Shown here: positions 24,531 through 33,254 of the stretch, one piece after another
How positions within the stretch are numbered: position 1 is the stretch's first letter
Layout of the letters: each line of letters opens with the position of its first letter
Source: Pseudomonas sp. PDM05
GTDB taxonomy: Bacteria > Pseudomonadota > Gammaproteobacteria > Pseudomonadales > Pseudomonadaceae
NCBI RefSeq assembly: GCF_014851685.1
Contig: NZ_JACVAC010000007.1
Coordinates: 248,001 to 312,000, forward strand
Reading direction: 5' to 3'
Length of the DNA stretch: 64,000 nt
The notes under the pieces: model-generated
What the model was told of the DNA's origin: nothing
The model's input: only the letters and a program-made list of their open reading frames with translations
Database searches by the model: none
Position numbers and translations under genes: made by a program

Positions 24531-25883
24531 TTACAGACGTCCCAGATCGTTGACCAAGGCTAACAACATCACCCCGACCACCAAACTGATACCGATCTGT
24601 ATCCCCCAACCTTGCACCCGATCCGACAAGGGGCGACCACGCACCCACTCGACCAGATAAAACAACAGATGCCCCCCATCCAATACCGGGATGGGCAGCA
24701 AATTCAGAACCCCCAGGCTAATACTCAGATAAGCCAGGAAATTCAGGAAATCCGCGACACCCGACTGGGCAGAAGCGCCCGCCACTTTAGCAATGGTTAT
24801 CGGTCCACTCAAGTTTTTTACCGAGAGCTCGCCGAACAACATTTTCTTCAGGGATTCGAGGGTCAGCACACTCATGGTCCAGGTGCGTTTCGCACCCTCG
24901 CCAATCGCCGCCACCGGCCCGTAACTGACCTCGCGCAGCATCGACGGCGGCCACTCCGGACTCTTCACCCCGGCGCCCAGATAACCACCGGCCGCCTTGG
25001 CTTCCCCACGCACCGACAGGGTCACGGGGACATCGATTTGAGCACCCTCGCGCTCAACTTTCAGCACAATTTTGGTATCAGGGCGTACACGCACCAGGTC
25101 GACCACTTGCTGCCAATCGGCCAGCGCCTGACCATCAAGCGCCAACAAACGGTCGCCGGTTTTCAGGCCGGCCGCCTGGGCCGGACCTTTCGGGTCCAGC
25201 TCGGCGAGGACCGGCGGCAGGCTCGGACGCCACGGACGAATCCCCAGGGACTTGATCGGATCAGGTTCATCCGCGCCCTGGAGCCAACGGTCCAGCTTGA
25301 GCTCACGTGGCGATTCGGCCGTGGAGTCCTGCTCACGCACCACCACATTGATGGTGCCACTCTCCCCCAGGCGACGCACCAACTGCAGGTTGACCGCGCC
25401 CCAACCCGTGGTTGGCTCGCCATCAATCGCAACAATTTCCTGGCCGCTGGTCAAGCCAGCCCTGGCCGCAATGCTGTCCGCCTCGACCGCACCGATGATC
25501 GGACGCAGTTGCTCGCTGCCCAGCATGGCCAAGACCCAGAAAAAAAACATCGCCAGCAGGAAGTTGGCGATCGGGCCGGCAGCAACGATGGCAATACGCT
25601 GACGAACGGTCTTGCGATTGAAGGATTGGTCCAACTGATCGGCCGGCACTTCGCCTTCACGCTCATCAAGCATCTTGACGTAGCCGCCCAGCGGAATCGC
25701 CGCGATCACGAACTCGGTGCCCTGGCGGTCGTGCCAGCGCAGCAACGGCATGCCGAAACCGACGGAAAAGCGCAATACCTTGACGCCGCAACGACGCGCA
25801 ACCCAGAAGTGGCCGAATTCGTGGAAGGTAACCAGCACGCCCAGAGCAACCAGGGTGCCGACAATCATGTAGAGCGCACTCAT
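24531..25883 (-). CDS. rseP: Regulator of sigma-E protease RseP (site-2 protease, MucP)
   Basis: Intramembrane zinc metalloprotease that cleaves the anti-sigma factor (MucA in Pseudomonas) after its periplasmic trimming, releasing AlgU. The 450 residues include HEFGH at residues 21-25 in the first membrane helix, two PDZ domains (about 115-200 and 200-290) and the second metal motif LNLLPIPVLDGGHLLF near residue 395. In P. aeruginosa the gene is mucP. Its place between dxr and bamA links envelope stress signalling to outer-membrane assembly genes. Confidence 0.96.
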   Translation of the reverse strand: MSALYMIVGTLVALGVLVTFHEFGHFWVARRCGVKVLRFSVGFGMPLLRWHDRQGTEFVIAAIPLGGYVKMLDEREGEVPADQLDQSFNRKTVRQRIAIVAAGPIANFLLAMFFFWVLAMLGSEQLRPIIGAVEADSIAARAGLTSGQEIVAIDGEPTTGWGAVNLQLVRRLGESGTINVVVREQDSTAESPRELKLDRWLQGADEPDPIKSLGIRPWRPSLPPVLAELDPKGPAQAAGLKTGDRLLALDGQALADWQQVVDLVRVRPDTKIVLKVEREGAQIDVPVTLSVRGEAKAAGGYLGAGVKSPEWPPSMLREVSYGPVAAIGEGAKRTWTMSVLTLESLKKMLFGELSVKNLSGPITIAKVAGASAQSGVADFLNFLAYLSISLGVLNLLPIPVLDGGHLLFYLVEWVRGRPLSDRVQGWGIQIGISLVVGVMLLALVNDLGRL

Positions 25884-25936
25884 CTAATTTCTCCGCATTC
25901 CAATCCAGTGCCTGAAGGCTCAAACGCGCCCGCAGA

Positions 25937-27127
25937 CTAACGCGCGTTGCGGTTCAACCATTGCTCGGCCAGGGCCCGCGCCTTTGCATCAGCCTCGAAC
26001 ACTGCCGCCAAATCATTTACAGCGACCACAGGCTCAAGACCCAGTACGTCCTCGATGATACTCGCGATCTGCGGAAAGCGGATGCGCCCATCAAGAAACG
26101 CCGCCACAGCCACTTCATTCGCCGCATTGAGCATCGCCGGCGCGCTGTTACCTGCCTCGGCCGCTTGCCGCGCCAGGCGCAGGCAAGGGAAACGCTGCTC
26201 GTCCGGTGCTTCGAAGTCCAGGCGGGCAATGGCAAACAGGTCCAACGGCGCCACGCCGGAATCGATCCGCTCAGGCCAGGCCAGGGCGTTGGCGATCGGC
26301 GTGCGCATATCGGGGTTACCCAGCTGCGCCAATACCGAACCGTCCACATAATCGACCAGGGAATGAATCACACTTTGTGGGTGAATCACCACCTCGACCT
26401 GATCAGGCCTGGCATCGAACAACCAGCACGCCTCGATCAACTCAAGGCCCTTGTTCATCATGCTCGCCGAGTCAACGGAGATCTTGCGCCCCATCGACCA
26501 ATTCGGATGGGCACACGCCTGGTCAGGCGAGACGTGCTCCAACTCGGCCAGCGGAGTCTGTCGGAACGGACCACCGGACGCAGTCAGCAGAATCCGGCGC
26601 ACACCGACCTGGCTCAAGCCACGGGCAAAATCACCCGGCATGCACTGGAAGATTGCATTGTGCTCGCTGTCGAGTGGCAGCAACACAGCACCGCTCTTGC
26701 GCACCGCCTGCATAAAGAGTGTGCCGGACATCACCAGCGCCTCTTTATTGGCCAACAAGATCTTCTTGCCGGCGTCGACAGCCGCCAAGGTTGGGCGCAG
26801 GCCCGCGGCCCCCACGATGGCAGCCACAACGGTGTCTACCTCGGCATCCGCCGAGACCTGGCACAGCCCTTCCTCTCCGACCAACACCTCGGTCGCCAGG
26901 CCCGCGGCCCGCAGATCATCCTGCAAGCCTCGCGCGGCGACGGCCGCAGGCACCACGGCATAGCGAGGCGCATGGCGCACACACAGGGCCAGCAGTTCTG
27001 CCAAACGCGAGAAGCCGGTCAGGGCAAACACCTGGTAACGATCAGGATGACGAGCGATTACATCCAGGGTGCTCAGCCCGACCGAGCCGGTGGCGCCCAG
27101 CACGGTCACCTGTTGCAGGCGGCTCAC
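25937..27127 (-). CDS. dxr: 1-deoxy-D-xylulose 5-phosphate reductoisomerase
   Basis: Second step of the methylerythritol-phosphate pathway, NADPH-dependent (fosmidomycin target). The 396 residues start with the Rossmann motif [25 protein letters not shown]. The central [14 protein letters not shown] and ASGGPFR segments and [13 protein letters not shown] carry metal and substrate residues. The start is a GTG at 27127 overlapping the cdsA stop (GTGA); five more residues are open upstream but lie inside cdsA. Together with ispD, ispF and uppS it makes four isoprenoid genes in the window. Confidence 0.96.
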   Translation of the reverse strand: MSRLQQVTVLGATGSVGLSTLDVIARHPDRYQVFALTGFSRLAELLALCVRHAPRYAVVPAAVAARGLQDDLRAAGLATEVLVGEEGLCQVSADAEVDTVVAAIVGAAGLRPTLAAVDAGKKILLANKEALVMSGTLFMQAVRKSGAVLLPLDSEHNAIFQCMPGDFARGLSQVGVRRILLTASGGPFRQTPLAELEHVSPDQACAHPNWSMGRKISVDSASMMNKGLELIEACWLFDARPDQVEVVIHPQSVIHSLVDYVDGSVLAQLGNPDMRTPIANALAWPERIDSGVAPLDLFAIARLDFEAPDEQRFPCLRLARQAAEAGNSAPAMLNAANEVAVAAFLDGRIRFPQIASIIEDVLGLEPVVAVNDLAAVFEADAKARALAEQWLNRNAR

Positions 27128-27930
27128 GAAGCGATCATCCACAACAGCACAGCAAAGATCGGAATGGCGGCGGTCAGGCTGTCAATACGATCCAGCACAC
27201 CGCCGTGACCCGGCAGCAGGTTGCTGCTGTCCTTGATCCCGGCCTGACGCTTGAACATGCTTTCGGTGAGATCACCCACCACCGAGATAAAGACGACGAT
27301 GGCCGTACCCAGCAGGCCCAGGAAAATCTCCTGCACCGACCAGTCACGCACGAGGCCGACTACCAGCGTGATGACCAGCGTCAATGCCAGGCCACCATAC
27401 ACGCCCTCCCAGCTTTTGCCGGGACTGACCGCTGGCGCCAGCTTGCGCTTGCCGAAGGCCCGACCGGAGAAGTAGGCACCAATATCGGCGCCCCACACCA
27501 ATACCATTACCGCCAGAATCAGCCAGTTACCGATGGGATAACGCTTGATCTCTACCAACCCCTGCCAGGCCGGCAGCAGGATCAGCAAACCGATCACCAG
27601 CTTGCAGGCAACGCTGGACCACTGGCTGCTGGTACGCGGATAGGTCAGCACCAGGAACGTCGCCAGTGCCCACCACAACACCGCCGCCCCCAGCACCCAG
27701 GGTGCGATGTCCGGCAGGATGTACATCAGGAACAGCAGCAGCGCCACGACAGCGGCGTACACCACGCGCGGCAGTTGAGCATTGAAACCCGCCAGGCGCG
27801 CCCATTCCCAGGCTCCCAGGGTCACGACCAGGCCGATAAACAGCGCAAAGCCGGAACCGTCGAGCAGGAAAAACCCACACAAGGCAATCGGCAGCAGGAT
27901 CAGTGCTGTGATGATTCGTTGTTTAAGCAT
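27124..27930 (-). CDS. cdsA: Phosphatidate cytidylyltransferase
   Basis: Makes CDP-diacylglycerol from phosphatidate and CTP in the inner membrane, feeding all phospholipid synthesis. The 268 residues have about seven to eight hydrophobic helices and the CDP-diglyceride synthetase signature near the C-terminus ([19 protein letters not shown]). [12 protein letters not shown] is a second family block. It starts at the base after the uppS stop codon, with no gap, and overlaps dxr. Confidence 0.96.
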   Translation of the reverse strand: MLKQRIITALILLPIALCGFFLLDGSGFALFIGLVVTLGAWEWARLAGFNAQLPRVVYAAVVALLLFLMYILPDIAPWVLGAAVLWWALATFLVLTYPRTSSQWSSVACKLVIGLLILLPAWQGLVEIKRYPIGNWLILAVMVLVWGADIGAYFSGRAFGKRKLAPAVSPGKSWEGVYGGLALTLVITLVVGLVRDWSVQEIFLGLLGTAIVVFISVVGDLTESMFKRQAGIKDSSNLLPGHGGVLDRIDSLTAAIPIFAVLLWMIAS

Positions 27931-28686
27931 TTAAACCCGGGCTCCAGCTTCGATCTGCTCGCTCGTTTTACCAAAGCGACGCTGACGGGAAGCGAAATCG
28001 GCCAGCGCATTGCGCATGGCATCGTGTTTGAAGTCCGGCCAGAACAGGTCGGAGAAGTACAGCTCGGTGTAGGCCAATTGCCACAGAAGGAAATTGCTGA
28101 TGCGGTGCTCGCCACCGGTACGGATGCACAAGTCCGGCAACGGCAGGTCGCCGGTCACCAGGCAGGTTTGCAACAGCTCGGGCGTGATGTCGTCCGGGCG
28201 CAGGTGACCGGCCTGTACTTCACGGGCCAAGCGTTGCGCGGCCTGGGCGATGTCCCACTGGCCGCCGTAATTGGCAGCGATCTGCAGCACAAACCGGCCA
28301 GAGCCGGCAGTAATGGCTTCAGCCTCACGCATGGCCGCCTGCAACTCCGGATGGAAGCGTGAGCGGTCACCAATGATTCGCAGGCTGATGTTGTTGTCGT
28401 TGAGGCGCTTGGCTTCGCGACGCAGGGCCTTGAAGAACAGGTCCATCAGGGCACTGACTTCATCGGCCGGGCGCTGCCAGTTTTCACTGGAGAAGGCAAA
28501 GAGGGTCAATACCTCGACCTTGGCCTCGGCACACACCTCAATCACAGCCCGCACCGCATCGACACCCGCTTTATGCCCGGCAACACCCGGCATAAAGCGT
28601 TTTTTCGCCCAGCGATTATTCCCATCCATGATGATCGCGACGTGACGCGGCACCACAGAAGGTACAGTCTGCTTGGTCTTTTCCAT
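27931..28686 (-). CDS. uppS: Undecaprenyl diphosphate synthase
   Basis: Cis-prenyltransferase elongating farnesyl diphosphate to C55 undecaprenyl diphosphate, the carrier for peptidoglycan and O-antigen. The 251 residues include the catalytic Asp in VAIIMDGNNRWAKKR, FAFSSENWQRP and the substrate signature DLCIRTGGEHRISNFLLWQ. It lies between frr and cdsA in the conserved order. Also called ispU. Confidence 0.97.
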   Translation of the reverse strand: MEKTKQTVPSVVPRHVAIIMDGNNRWAKKRFMPGVAGHKAGVDAVRAVIEVCAEAKVEVLTLFAFSSENWQRPADEVSALMDLFFKALRREAKRLNDNNISLRIIGDRSRFHPELQAAMREAEAITAGSGRFVLQIAANYGGQWDIAQAAQRLAREVQAGHLRPDDITPELLQTCLVTGDLPLPDLCIRTGGEHRISNFLLWQLAYTELYFSDLFWPDFKHDAMRNALADFASRQRRFGKTSEQIEAGARV

Positions 28687-28703
28687 GAAGGCGTCCTGAC
28701 CCC

Positions 28704-29261
28704 TTATACGGCCATCAGGTCCTTTTCTTTTTCTTCCGTGGCCTTGGTGATCTGGGCCTCGGCATCTTTGGTCAGCTTGTCGATGTCAGCGACGGCACGA
28801 CGCTCTTCGTCTTCGCTGATTTCCTTGTCCTTGACCAGCTTCTTCAGCTCACCCAGGGCATCGCGACGGATGTTACGCACCGCTACACGTGCATCTTCAG
28901 CGGCGCTGCGAGCCTGCTTGGTGAAGCCCTTACGGGTTTCTTCAGTCAGGGCCGGCATGGAGATCAACAGCAACTCGCCCAGGTTGGTCGGGTTGAGGTT
29001 CAGGCCGGCGCTCTGGATGGCCTTGTCGACAGCACCCAGCATGTTGCGCTCAAACGCTACGACCTGCAGGGTGCGCGAGTCTTTAACGGTAATGTTGGCG
29101 ACGCTGCTGATCGGTGTATCGGAACCGTAGTAAGGCACCATCACGCTACCCAGGATGCTCGGGTGCGCCTTGCCGGTGCGAATCTGGCCGAATGCGTGGC
29201 TCAGGGATTCCAGGGATTTTTGCATACGCGCCTGGGCGTCTTTCTTGATTTCGTTGATCAT
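28704..29261 (-). CDS. frr: Ribosome recycling factor
   Basis: Releases ribosomes from mRNA after termination together with EF-G. The 185-residue all-helical/beta two-domain protein starts [20 protein letters not shown]. It includes the conserved [10 protein letters not shown] and [17 protein letters not shown] segments. The start overlaps the pyrH stop by four bases, so the two are co-translated. Confidence 0.98.
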   Translation of the reverse strand: MINEIKKDAQARMQKSLESLSHAFGQIRTGKAHPSILGSVMVPYYGSDTPISSVANITVKDSRTLQVVAFERNMLGAVDKAIQSAGLNLNPTNLGELLLISMPALTEETRKGFTKQARSAAEDARVAVRNIRRDALGELKKLVKDKEISEDEERRAVADIDKLTKDAEAQITKATEEKEKDLMAV

Positions 29262-30001
29262 TGTTGGCCTTCCTCGATCAGAGTCCCTTCAGCGCCGCCG
29301 TGTACGATATTCAGCAGGGCGCCGGGCTTGTTCATGTTAAATACGCGCAGCGGCATCTTGTGGTCGCGGCACAGGCAAATAGCCGTCAGGTCCATCACAC
29401 CCAGCTTGCGATCCAGCACTTCATCGTAGGTCAGATGATCGAACTTCTCGGCATGCGGGTCTTTGAATGGATCTGCAGTGTATACGCCATCGACCTTGGT
29501 CGCCTTCAGCACGACGTCGGCGTCGATTTCGATCGCGCGCAGGCACGCCGCCGAATCGGTGGTGAAGAACGGGTTACCCGTGCCGGCGGCAAAGATCACC
29601 ACTTCCTTGGAGTTCAGGTGGCGCATGGCTTTGCGGCGATCATAGTGATCAGTCACGCCAACCATGGAAATAGCCGACATCACGATAGCCGAGATATTGG
29701 CACGCTCAAGGGCGTCGCGCATGGCCAGGGCGTTCATCACAGTAGCCAGCATGCCCATGTGGTCGCCAGTGACCCGATCCATACCCGCCGCACTCAGTGC
29801 CGCGCCGCGGAACAGGTTACCGCCACCAATCACCAGGCCGACCTGCACACCGATGCCAACCAATTGGCCGACTTCCAGCGCCATGCGGTCGAGCACCTTG
29901 GGATCGATCCCGAACTCTTCCGAGCCCATCAGGGCCTCGCCGCTGAGCTTGAGTAGAATGCGTTTATAGCGAGCCTGATAACCACTGCCCTGCTGAGCCA
30001 T
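29258..30001 (-). CDS. pyrH: UMP kinase
   Basis: Hexameric amino-acid-kinase-fold enzyme phosphorylating UMP to UDP. The 247 residues include [15 protein letters not shown] at the N-terminus, GGGNLFRG for phosphate binding and [20 protein letters not shown] near residue 135. Its product supplies the UTP used by PyrG elsewhere in the window. The 209-base upstream gap holds the tsf terminator and a short AGCCG-TTTA-CGGCT hairpin (30042-30055). Confidence 0.97.
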   Translation of the reverse strand: MAQQGSGYQARYKRILLKLSGEALMGSEEFGIDPKVLDRMALEVGQLVGIGVQVGLVIGGGNLFRGAALSAAGMDRVTGDHMGMLATVMNALAMRDALERANISAIVMSAISMVGVTDHYDRRKAMRHLNSKEVVIFAAGTGNPFFTTDSAACLRAIEIDADVVLKATKVDGVYTADPFKDPHAEKFDHLTYDEVLDRKLGVMDLTAICLCRDHKMPLRVFNMNKPGALLNIVHGGAEGTLIEEGQQ

Positions 30002-30153
30002 TGCGAATCTCTCCTGCGGCGTATTTTAAAAATTCTTGGCGAGCCGTTTACGGCTTGCGTTCACTCTAGCTGGACGCTCTCACAGCGCCATCGGAACACG
30101 GCTTTGTAAGCCAGTTCCGAAGGGAATCCAAATAAAATTGGCCTTCCCATTTG

Positions 30154-30188
30154 AAAAGAGGCTGCGCGCGTGAGCGGGCAGCCTCTTT
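30154..30188 (-). terminator. Rho-independent terminator after tsf
   Basis: Minus strand: AAAGAGGCTGC, 12-base loop, GCAGCCTCTTTT. The 11-bp stem plus T-tail lies 22 bases beyond the tsf stop and ends the rpsB-tsf transcript. Confidence 0.85.
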
Positions 30189-30210
30189 CGGGCGACAGTT
30201 GAAAACTGTC

Positions 30211-31074
30211 TTATTGCTTGGCGGCAGCCAGCTGGGCAGCAACTTCTTCAGCGAAGTTGTCGACCGGCTTCTCGATGCCTTCGCCTACTTTGAAGTAAGT
30301 GAAGGAAACGATTTCTGCACCGGCTTTCTTGGCCAGTTCGCCAACCTTGATTTCAGGGTTCTTGACGAACGCCTGCTCAACCAGGCTTGCTTCGGCCAGG
30401 AACTTGCTGATACGGCCTTTGACCATGTTCTCAACAATGTTTTCTGGCTTGCCTTTGATTTTTTCTTCGTTCAGCTGCAGGAACACAGCTTTTTCACGCT
30501 CGATCGCTTCGGCAGAAACTTCCGAAGGCAGCAGGAACTCAGGGTTGCTGGCTGCTACGTGCATGGCGATGTCTTTGGCCAGCTCGACGTTGCCGCCTTT
30601 CAGGACAACTGCAACACCGATCTTGTTGCCGTGCAGGTAACCACCAACAACATCACCTTCAACGCGAACCAGGCGACGGATGTTGACGTTTTCGCCAACC
30701 TTGCCGACCAGTACCAGGCGAGCAGCTTCTTGAGCTTCGATCAGAGGCTCAACGGTAGTCAGCTTGTCAGCGAATGCTTTTTCAACGCTGGCAGCAACGA
30801 ATGCCTTGAAGTCATCTTGCAGAGCCAGGAAGTCGGTCTGCGAGTTCACTTCCAGCAGAACGGCGGATTTGCCGTCTTCTTTCAGAGCGATCGCGCCTTC
30901 AGCAGCTACGTTGCCTGCTTTCTTGGCAGCCTTGATGGCGCCGGAAGCACGCATGTCATCAATGGCTTTTTCGATGTCGCCGTCAGCCTTTTCCAGGGCT
31001 TTCTTGCAATCCATCATGCCTTCGCCGGTACGCTCACGCAGTTCTTTAACCAACGCTGCAGTAATTGCTGCCAT
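30211..31074 (-). CDS. tsf: Elongation factor Ts
   Basis: Guanine nucleotide exchange factor for EF-Tu. The 287 residues have the N-terminal UBA-like domain with LRERTGEGMMDCKKAL and the EF-Tu-contact motif SQTDFLALQDDF near residue 80. The dimerisation and C-terminal modules follow. ATG at 31074 (MAAITAALVK) is standard. It follows rpsB after a 192-base gap containing a perfect hairpin. Confidence 0.98.
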   Translation of the reverse strand: MAAITAALVKELRERTGEGMMDCKKALEKADGDIEKAIDDMRASGAIKAAKKAGNVAAEGAIALKEDGKSAVLLEVNSQTDFLALQDDFKAFVAASVEKAFADKLTTVEPLIEAQEAARLVLVGKVGENVNIRRLVRVEGDVVGGYLHGNKIGVAVVLKGGNVELAKDIAMHVAASNPEFLLPSEVSAEAIEREKAVFLQLNEEKIKGKPENIVENMVKGRISKFLAEASLVEQAFVKNPEIKVGELAKKAGAEIVSFTYFKVGEGIEKPVDNFAEEVAAQLAAAKQ

Positions 31075-31211
31075 TTTCAAATTCCTCTTGGATAGGTTTT
31101 CAACCATTCCACCCGATCGAACGGGGGATCAATTCTTCCCGAACCACCTTTGTAGGCCGCTGCACGTTACAGATGATGTAGCTGCGCTGCCGACAAATGG
31201 TTTTCGAGGTG

Positions 31212-31240
31212 GCAAAAAGGGGGCCAAGCCCCCTTTTTGC
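31212..31240 (-). terminator. Perfect hairpin in the rpsB-tsf gap (possible attenuator)
   Basis: GCAAAAAGGGGGC, three-base loop, GCCCCCTTTTTGC: a perfect 13-bp stem 27 bases beyond the rpsB stop. The T-run is inside the stem, as in other ribosomal-operon attenuators. It may lower tsf transcription relative to rpsB. Confidence 0.65.
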
Positions 31241-31266
31241 TTACTGAGTCAACGCCAGGGCGTCAA

Positions 31267-32004
31267 TTACTCAGCTGCGGCTACCGGAGCTTCTTCAACG
31301 AACTGCTCGGTACCACCAGCAACGTGGTTGCGACCACGGATTACAGCGTCAGCCATCGAACCCATGTACAGCTGGATAGCGCGGATTGCGTCATCGTTGC
31401 CTGGGATGATGTAGTCAACGCCTTCCGGGCTGCTGTTGGTATCGACTACGCCGATAACAGGGATGCCCAGCTTGTTGGCTTCGGTGATCGCGATGCGCTC
31501 GTGATCAACGTCGATAACGAACAGTGCGTCAGGCAGACCGCCCATGTCCTTGATACCACCCAGGGAACGATCGAGCTTTTCCAGGTCACGGGAGCGCATC
31601 AGCGCTTCTTTCTTGGTCAGCTTGGCGAAAGTACCGTCTTCGGCTTGCACTTCAAGGTCACGCAGACGCTTGATGGAAGCACGGATGGTTTTGAAGTTGG
31701 TCAGCATGCCGCCCAACCAGCGGTGATCGACGTACGGCGAACCGCAACGTGCTGCTTCTTCAGCAACGATCTTGCCAGCGGAACGCTTGGTGCCGACGAA
31801 CAGAATCTTGTTTTTGCCCTGGGCCAGACGCTCTACGAAAGTCAGAGCTTCGTTGAACATTGGCAGGGTTTTTTCAAGGTTGATGATGTGGATCTTGTTA
31901 CGTGCGCCGAAAATGTATTTACCCATTTTCGGGTTCCAGTAACGGGTCTGGTGACCGAAGTGCACACCGGCCTTCAGCATATCGCGCATGTTGACTTGGG
32001 ACAT
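31267..32004 (-). CDS. rpsB: 30S ribosomal protein S2
   Basis: The 245-residue small-subunit protein starts [27 protein letters not shown] and includes [26 protein letters not shown]. It is the first gene of the rpsB-tsf transcript. The upstream region carries a promoter -10 and a strong hairpin consistent with an S2-responsive leader. Confidence 0.98.
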   Translation of the reverse strand: MSQVNMRDMLKAGVHFGHQTRYWNPKMGKYIFGARNKIHIINLEKTLPMFNEALTFVERLAQGKNKILFVGTKRSAGKIVAEEAARCGSPYVDHRWLGGMLTNFKTIRASIKRLRDLEVQAEDGTFAKLTKKEALMRSRDLEKLDRSLGGIKDMGGLPDALFVIDVDHERIAITEANKLGIPVIGVVDTNSSPEGVDYIIPGNDDAIRAIQLYMGSMADAVIRGRNHVAGGTEQFVEEAPVAAAE

Positions 32005-32113
32005 GATAGTTCCTTAATAAGTCGGGTTTGGCCTCCACGTATCCCAATGACCAACCAGCGGCATCAAGGCCTCCGGCACCCAGGTCATCGTGTCGACACG
32101 TGTGTGGATTTAA

Positions 32114-32138
32114 GCTTTGCGGGGTATCCCCGGAAAGC
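32114..32138 (-). ncRNA. Putative rpsB (S2) leader hairpin
   Basis: Minus-strand RNA GCUUU-c-CGGGG-aua-CCCCG-c-AAAGC gives a two-part 10-bp stem with one symmetric mismatch, starting near the predicted transcription start. About 110 nt of leader follow before the rpsB ATG. Autogenous S2 leaders are known in gammaproteobacteria; assignment to that class is by position. Confidence 0.45.
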
Positions 32139-32145
32139 GGCGCAT

Positions 32146-32151
32146 TTTATA
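32146..32151 (-). promoter_or_regulatory. -10 element of probable rpsB promoter
   Basis: Minus strand TATAAA followed by a GC-rich discriminator (ATGCGCCGC), a pattern expected for growth-rate-regulated ribosomal promoters. No strong -35 is obvious. The rest of the 387-base rpsB-map gap shows no gene. Confidence 0.5.
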
Positions 32152-32391
32152 CCACAGCATCGACGAAAACGAAACCCGCAATCACATTTGCCGCCCAGCG
32201 CATTTACCCAAGCCCTTGAATAGAGCCAACATCACCCTACCTTATAGAGAGAAGCGATCATCAGGGGCTCATGATTTGACGCCAGCGTCTGTTAGAATCG
32301 CGTTTTTTGGGGCTTGTGCGAATTCTGTAACCTTTTGTCGCACGCCCGTGAACCGTATTGATTTCAGCGCGTCGCGCTAGAGAGAGCCTGT

Positions 32392-33180
32392 ATGACCGTT
32401 AGTTTGAAAACCGCCGAAGACATTGCTGGCATGCGCATCGCCGGCAAACTGGCTGCCGACGTGCTGGAAATGATTGCAGAACACGTCAAGCCCGGCGTCA
32501 CCACCGAAACCCTGAACCAGATCTGCCACGACTATATAGTCAACGTGCAGGGCGCCATCCCCGCGCCGCTGAACTACAAGGGTTTCCCCAAGTCGATCTG
32601 CACCTCGGTCAACCACGTGGTCTGCCATGGGATTCCGGGCGACAAACCGTTGAAGGACGGCGACACTCTGAACATCGACGTCACCGTGATCAAGGACCGC
32701 TACTTCGGCGACACCAGCCGCATGTTCCACGTCGGCACCGTGCCGGTCTGGGCCGAGCGCCTGTCCCAGGTCACCCAGGAATGCATGTACAAGGCCATCG
32801 AAATCGTCAAGCCTGGCTGCCGCCTGGGCGACATCGGTGAAGTGATCCAGAAGCACGCGGAAAAGAACGGCTTCTCGGTGGTCCGCGAATTCTGCGGCCA
32901 CGGTATCGGCACTGTGTTCCACGAAGAACCGCAGATCCTGCACTACGGCCGCGCCGGCACCGGCATGGAACTGAAGGCCGGCATGACCTTCACCATCGAG
33001 CCGATGATCAACCAGGGCAAGGCCGACACCAAGGTACTGGGCGACGGCTGGACCGCCATTACCAAGGACCGCAAGCTCTCGGCCCAGTGGGAACACACCC
33101 TGCTGGTCACGGAAACCGGCTACGAGATCTTCACCCTGCGCGCCGACGACACGATCCCACGCGTTTCGGCTGCCGTTTAG
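32392..33180 (+). CDS. map: Methionine aminopeptidase, type I
   Basis: Removes initiator methionine from nascent proteins. The 262 residues include the metal ligands in LNIDVTVIKDRYFGDTSRMF (two Asp), CGHGIGTVFHEEP (His), FTIEPMIN (Glu) and WEHTLLVTE (Glu). It is divergent from rpsB, an arrangement conserved in many gammaproteobacteria, and 75 bases ahead of glnD. Confidence 0.97.
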   Translation: MTVSLKTAEDIAGMRIAGKLAADVLEMIAEHVKPGVTTETLNQICHDYIVNVQGAIPAPLNYKGFPKSICTSVNHVVCHGIPGDKPLKDGDTLNIDVTVIKDRYFGDTSRMFHVGTVPVWAERLSQVTQECMYKAIEIVKPGCRLGDIGEVIQKHAEKNGFSVVREFCGHGIGTVFHEEPQILHYGRAGTGMELKAGMTFTIEPMINQGKADTKVLGDGWTAITKDRKLSAQWEHTLLVTETGYEIFTLRADDTIPRVSAAV

Positions 33181-33254
33181 GTATAAGCAGGGTTGCTCAG
33201 GTTTTCCCACAGCGTGTTGTGACTGACTGAATAGATAGAAAGGAAAGCCGATCG

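Noticed and set aside
32276..32298. TTGACG ... TAGAAT as a map promoter
   Set aside because: Spacer is only 11 bases, too short for sigma-70; one of the two boxes may be real but not as this pair.
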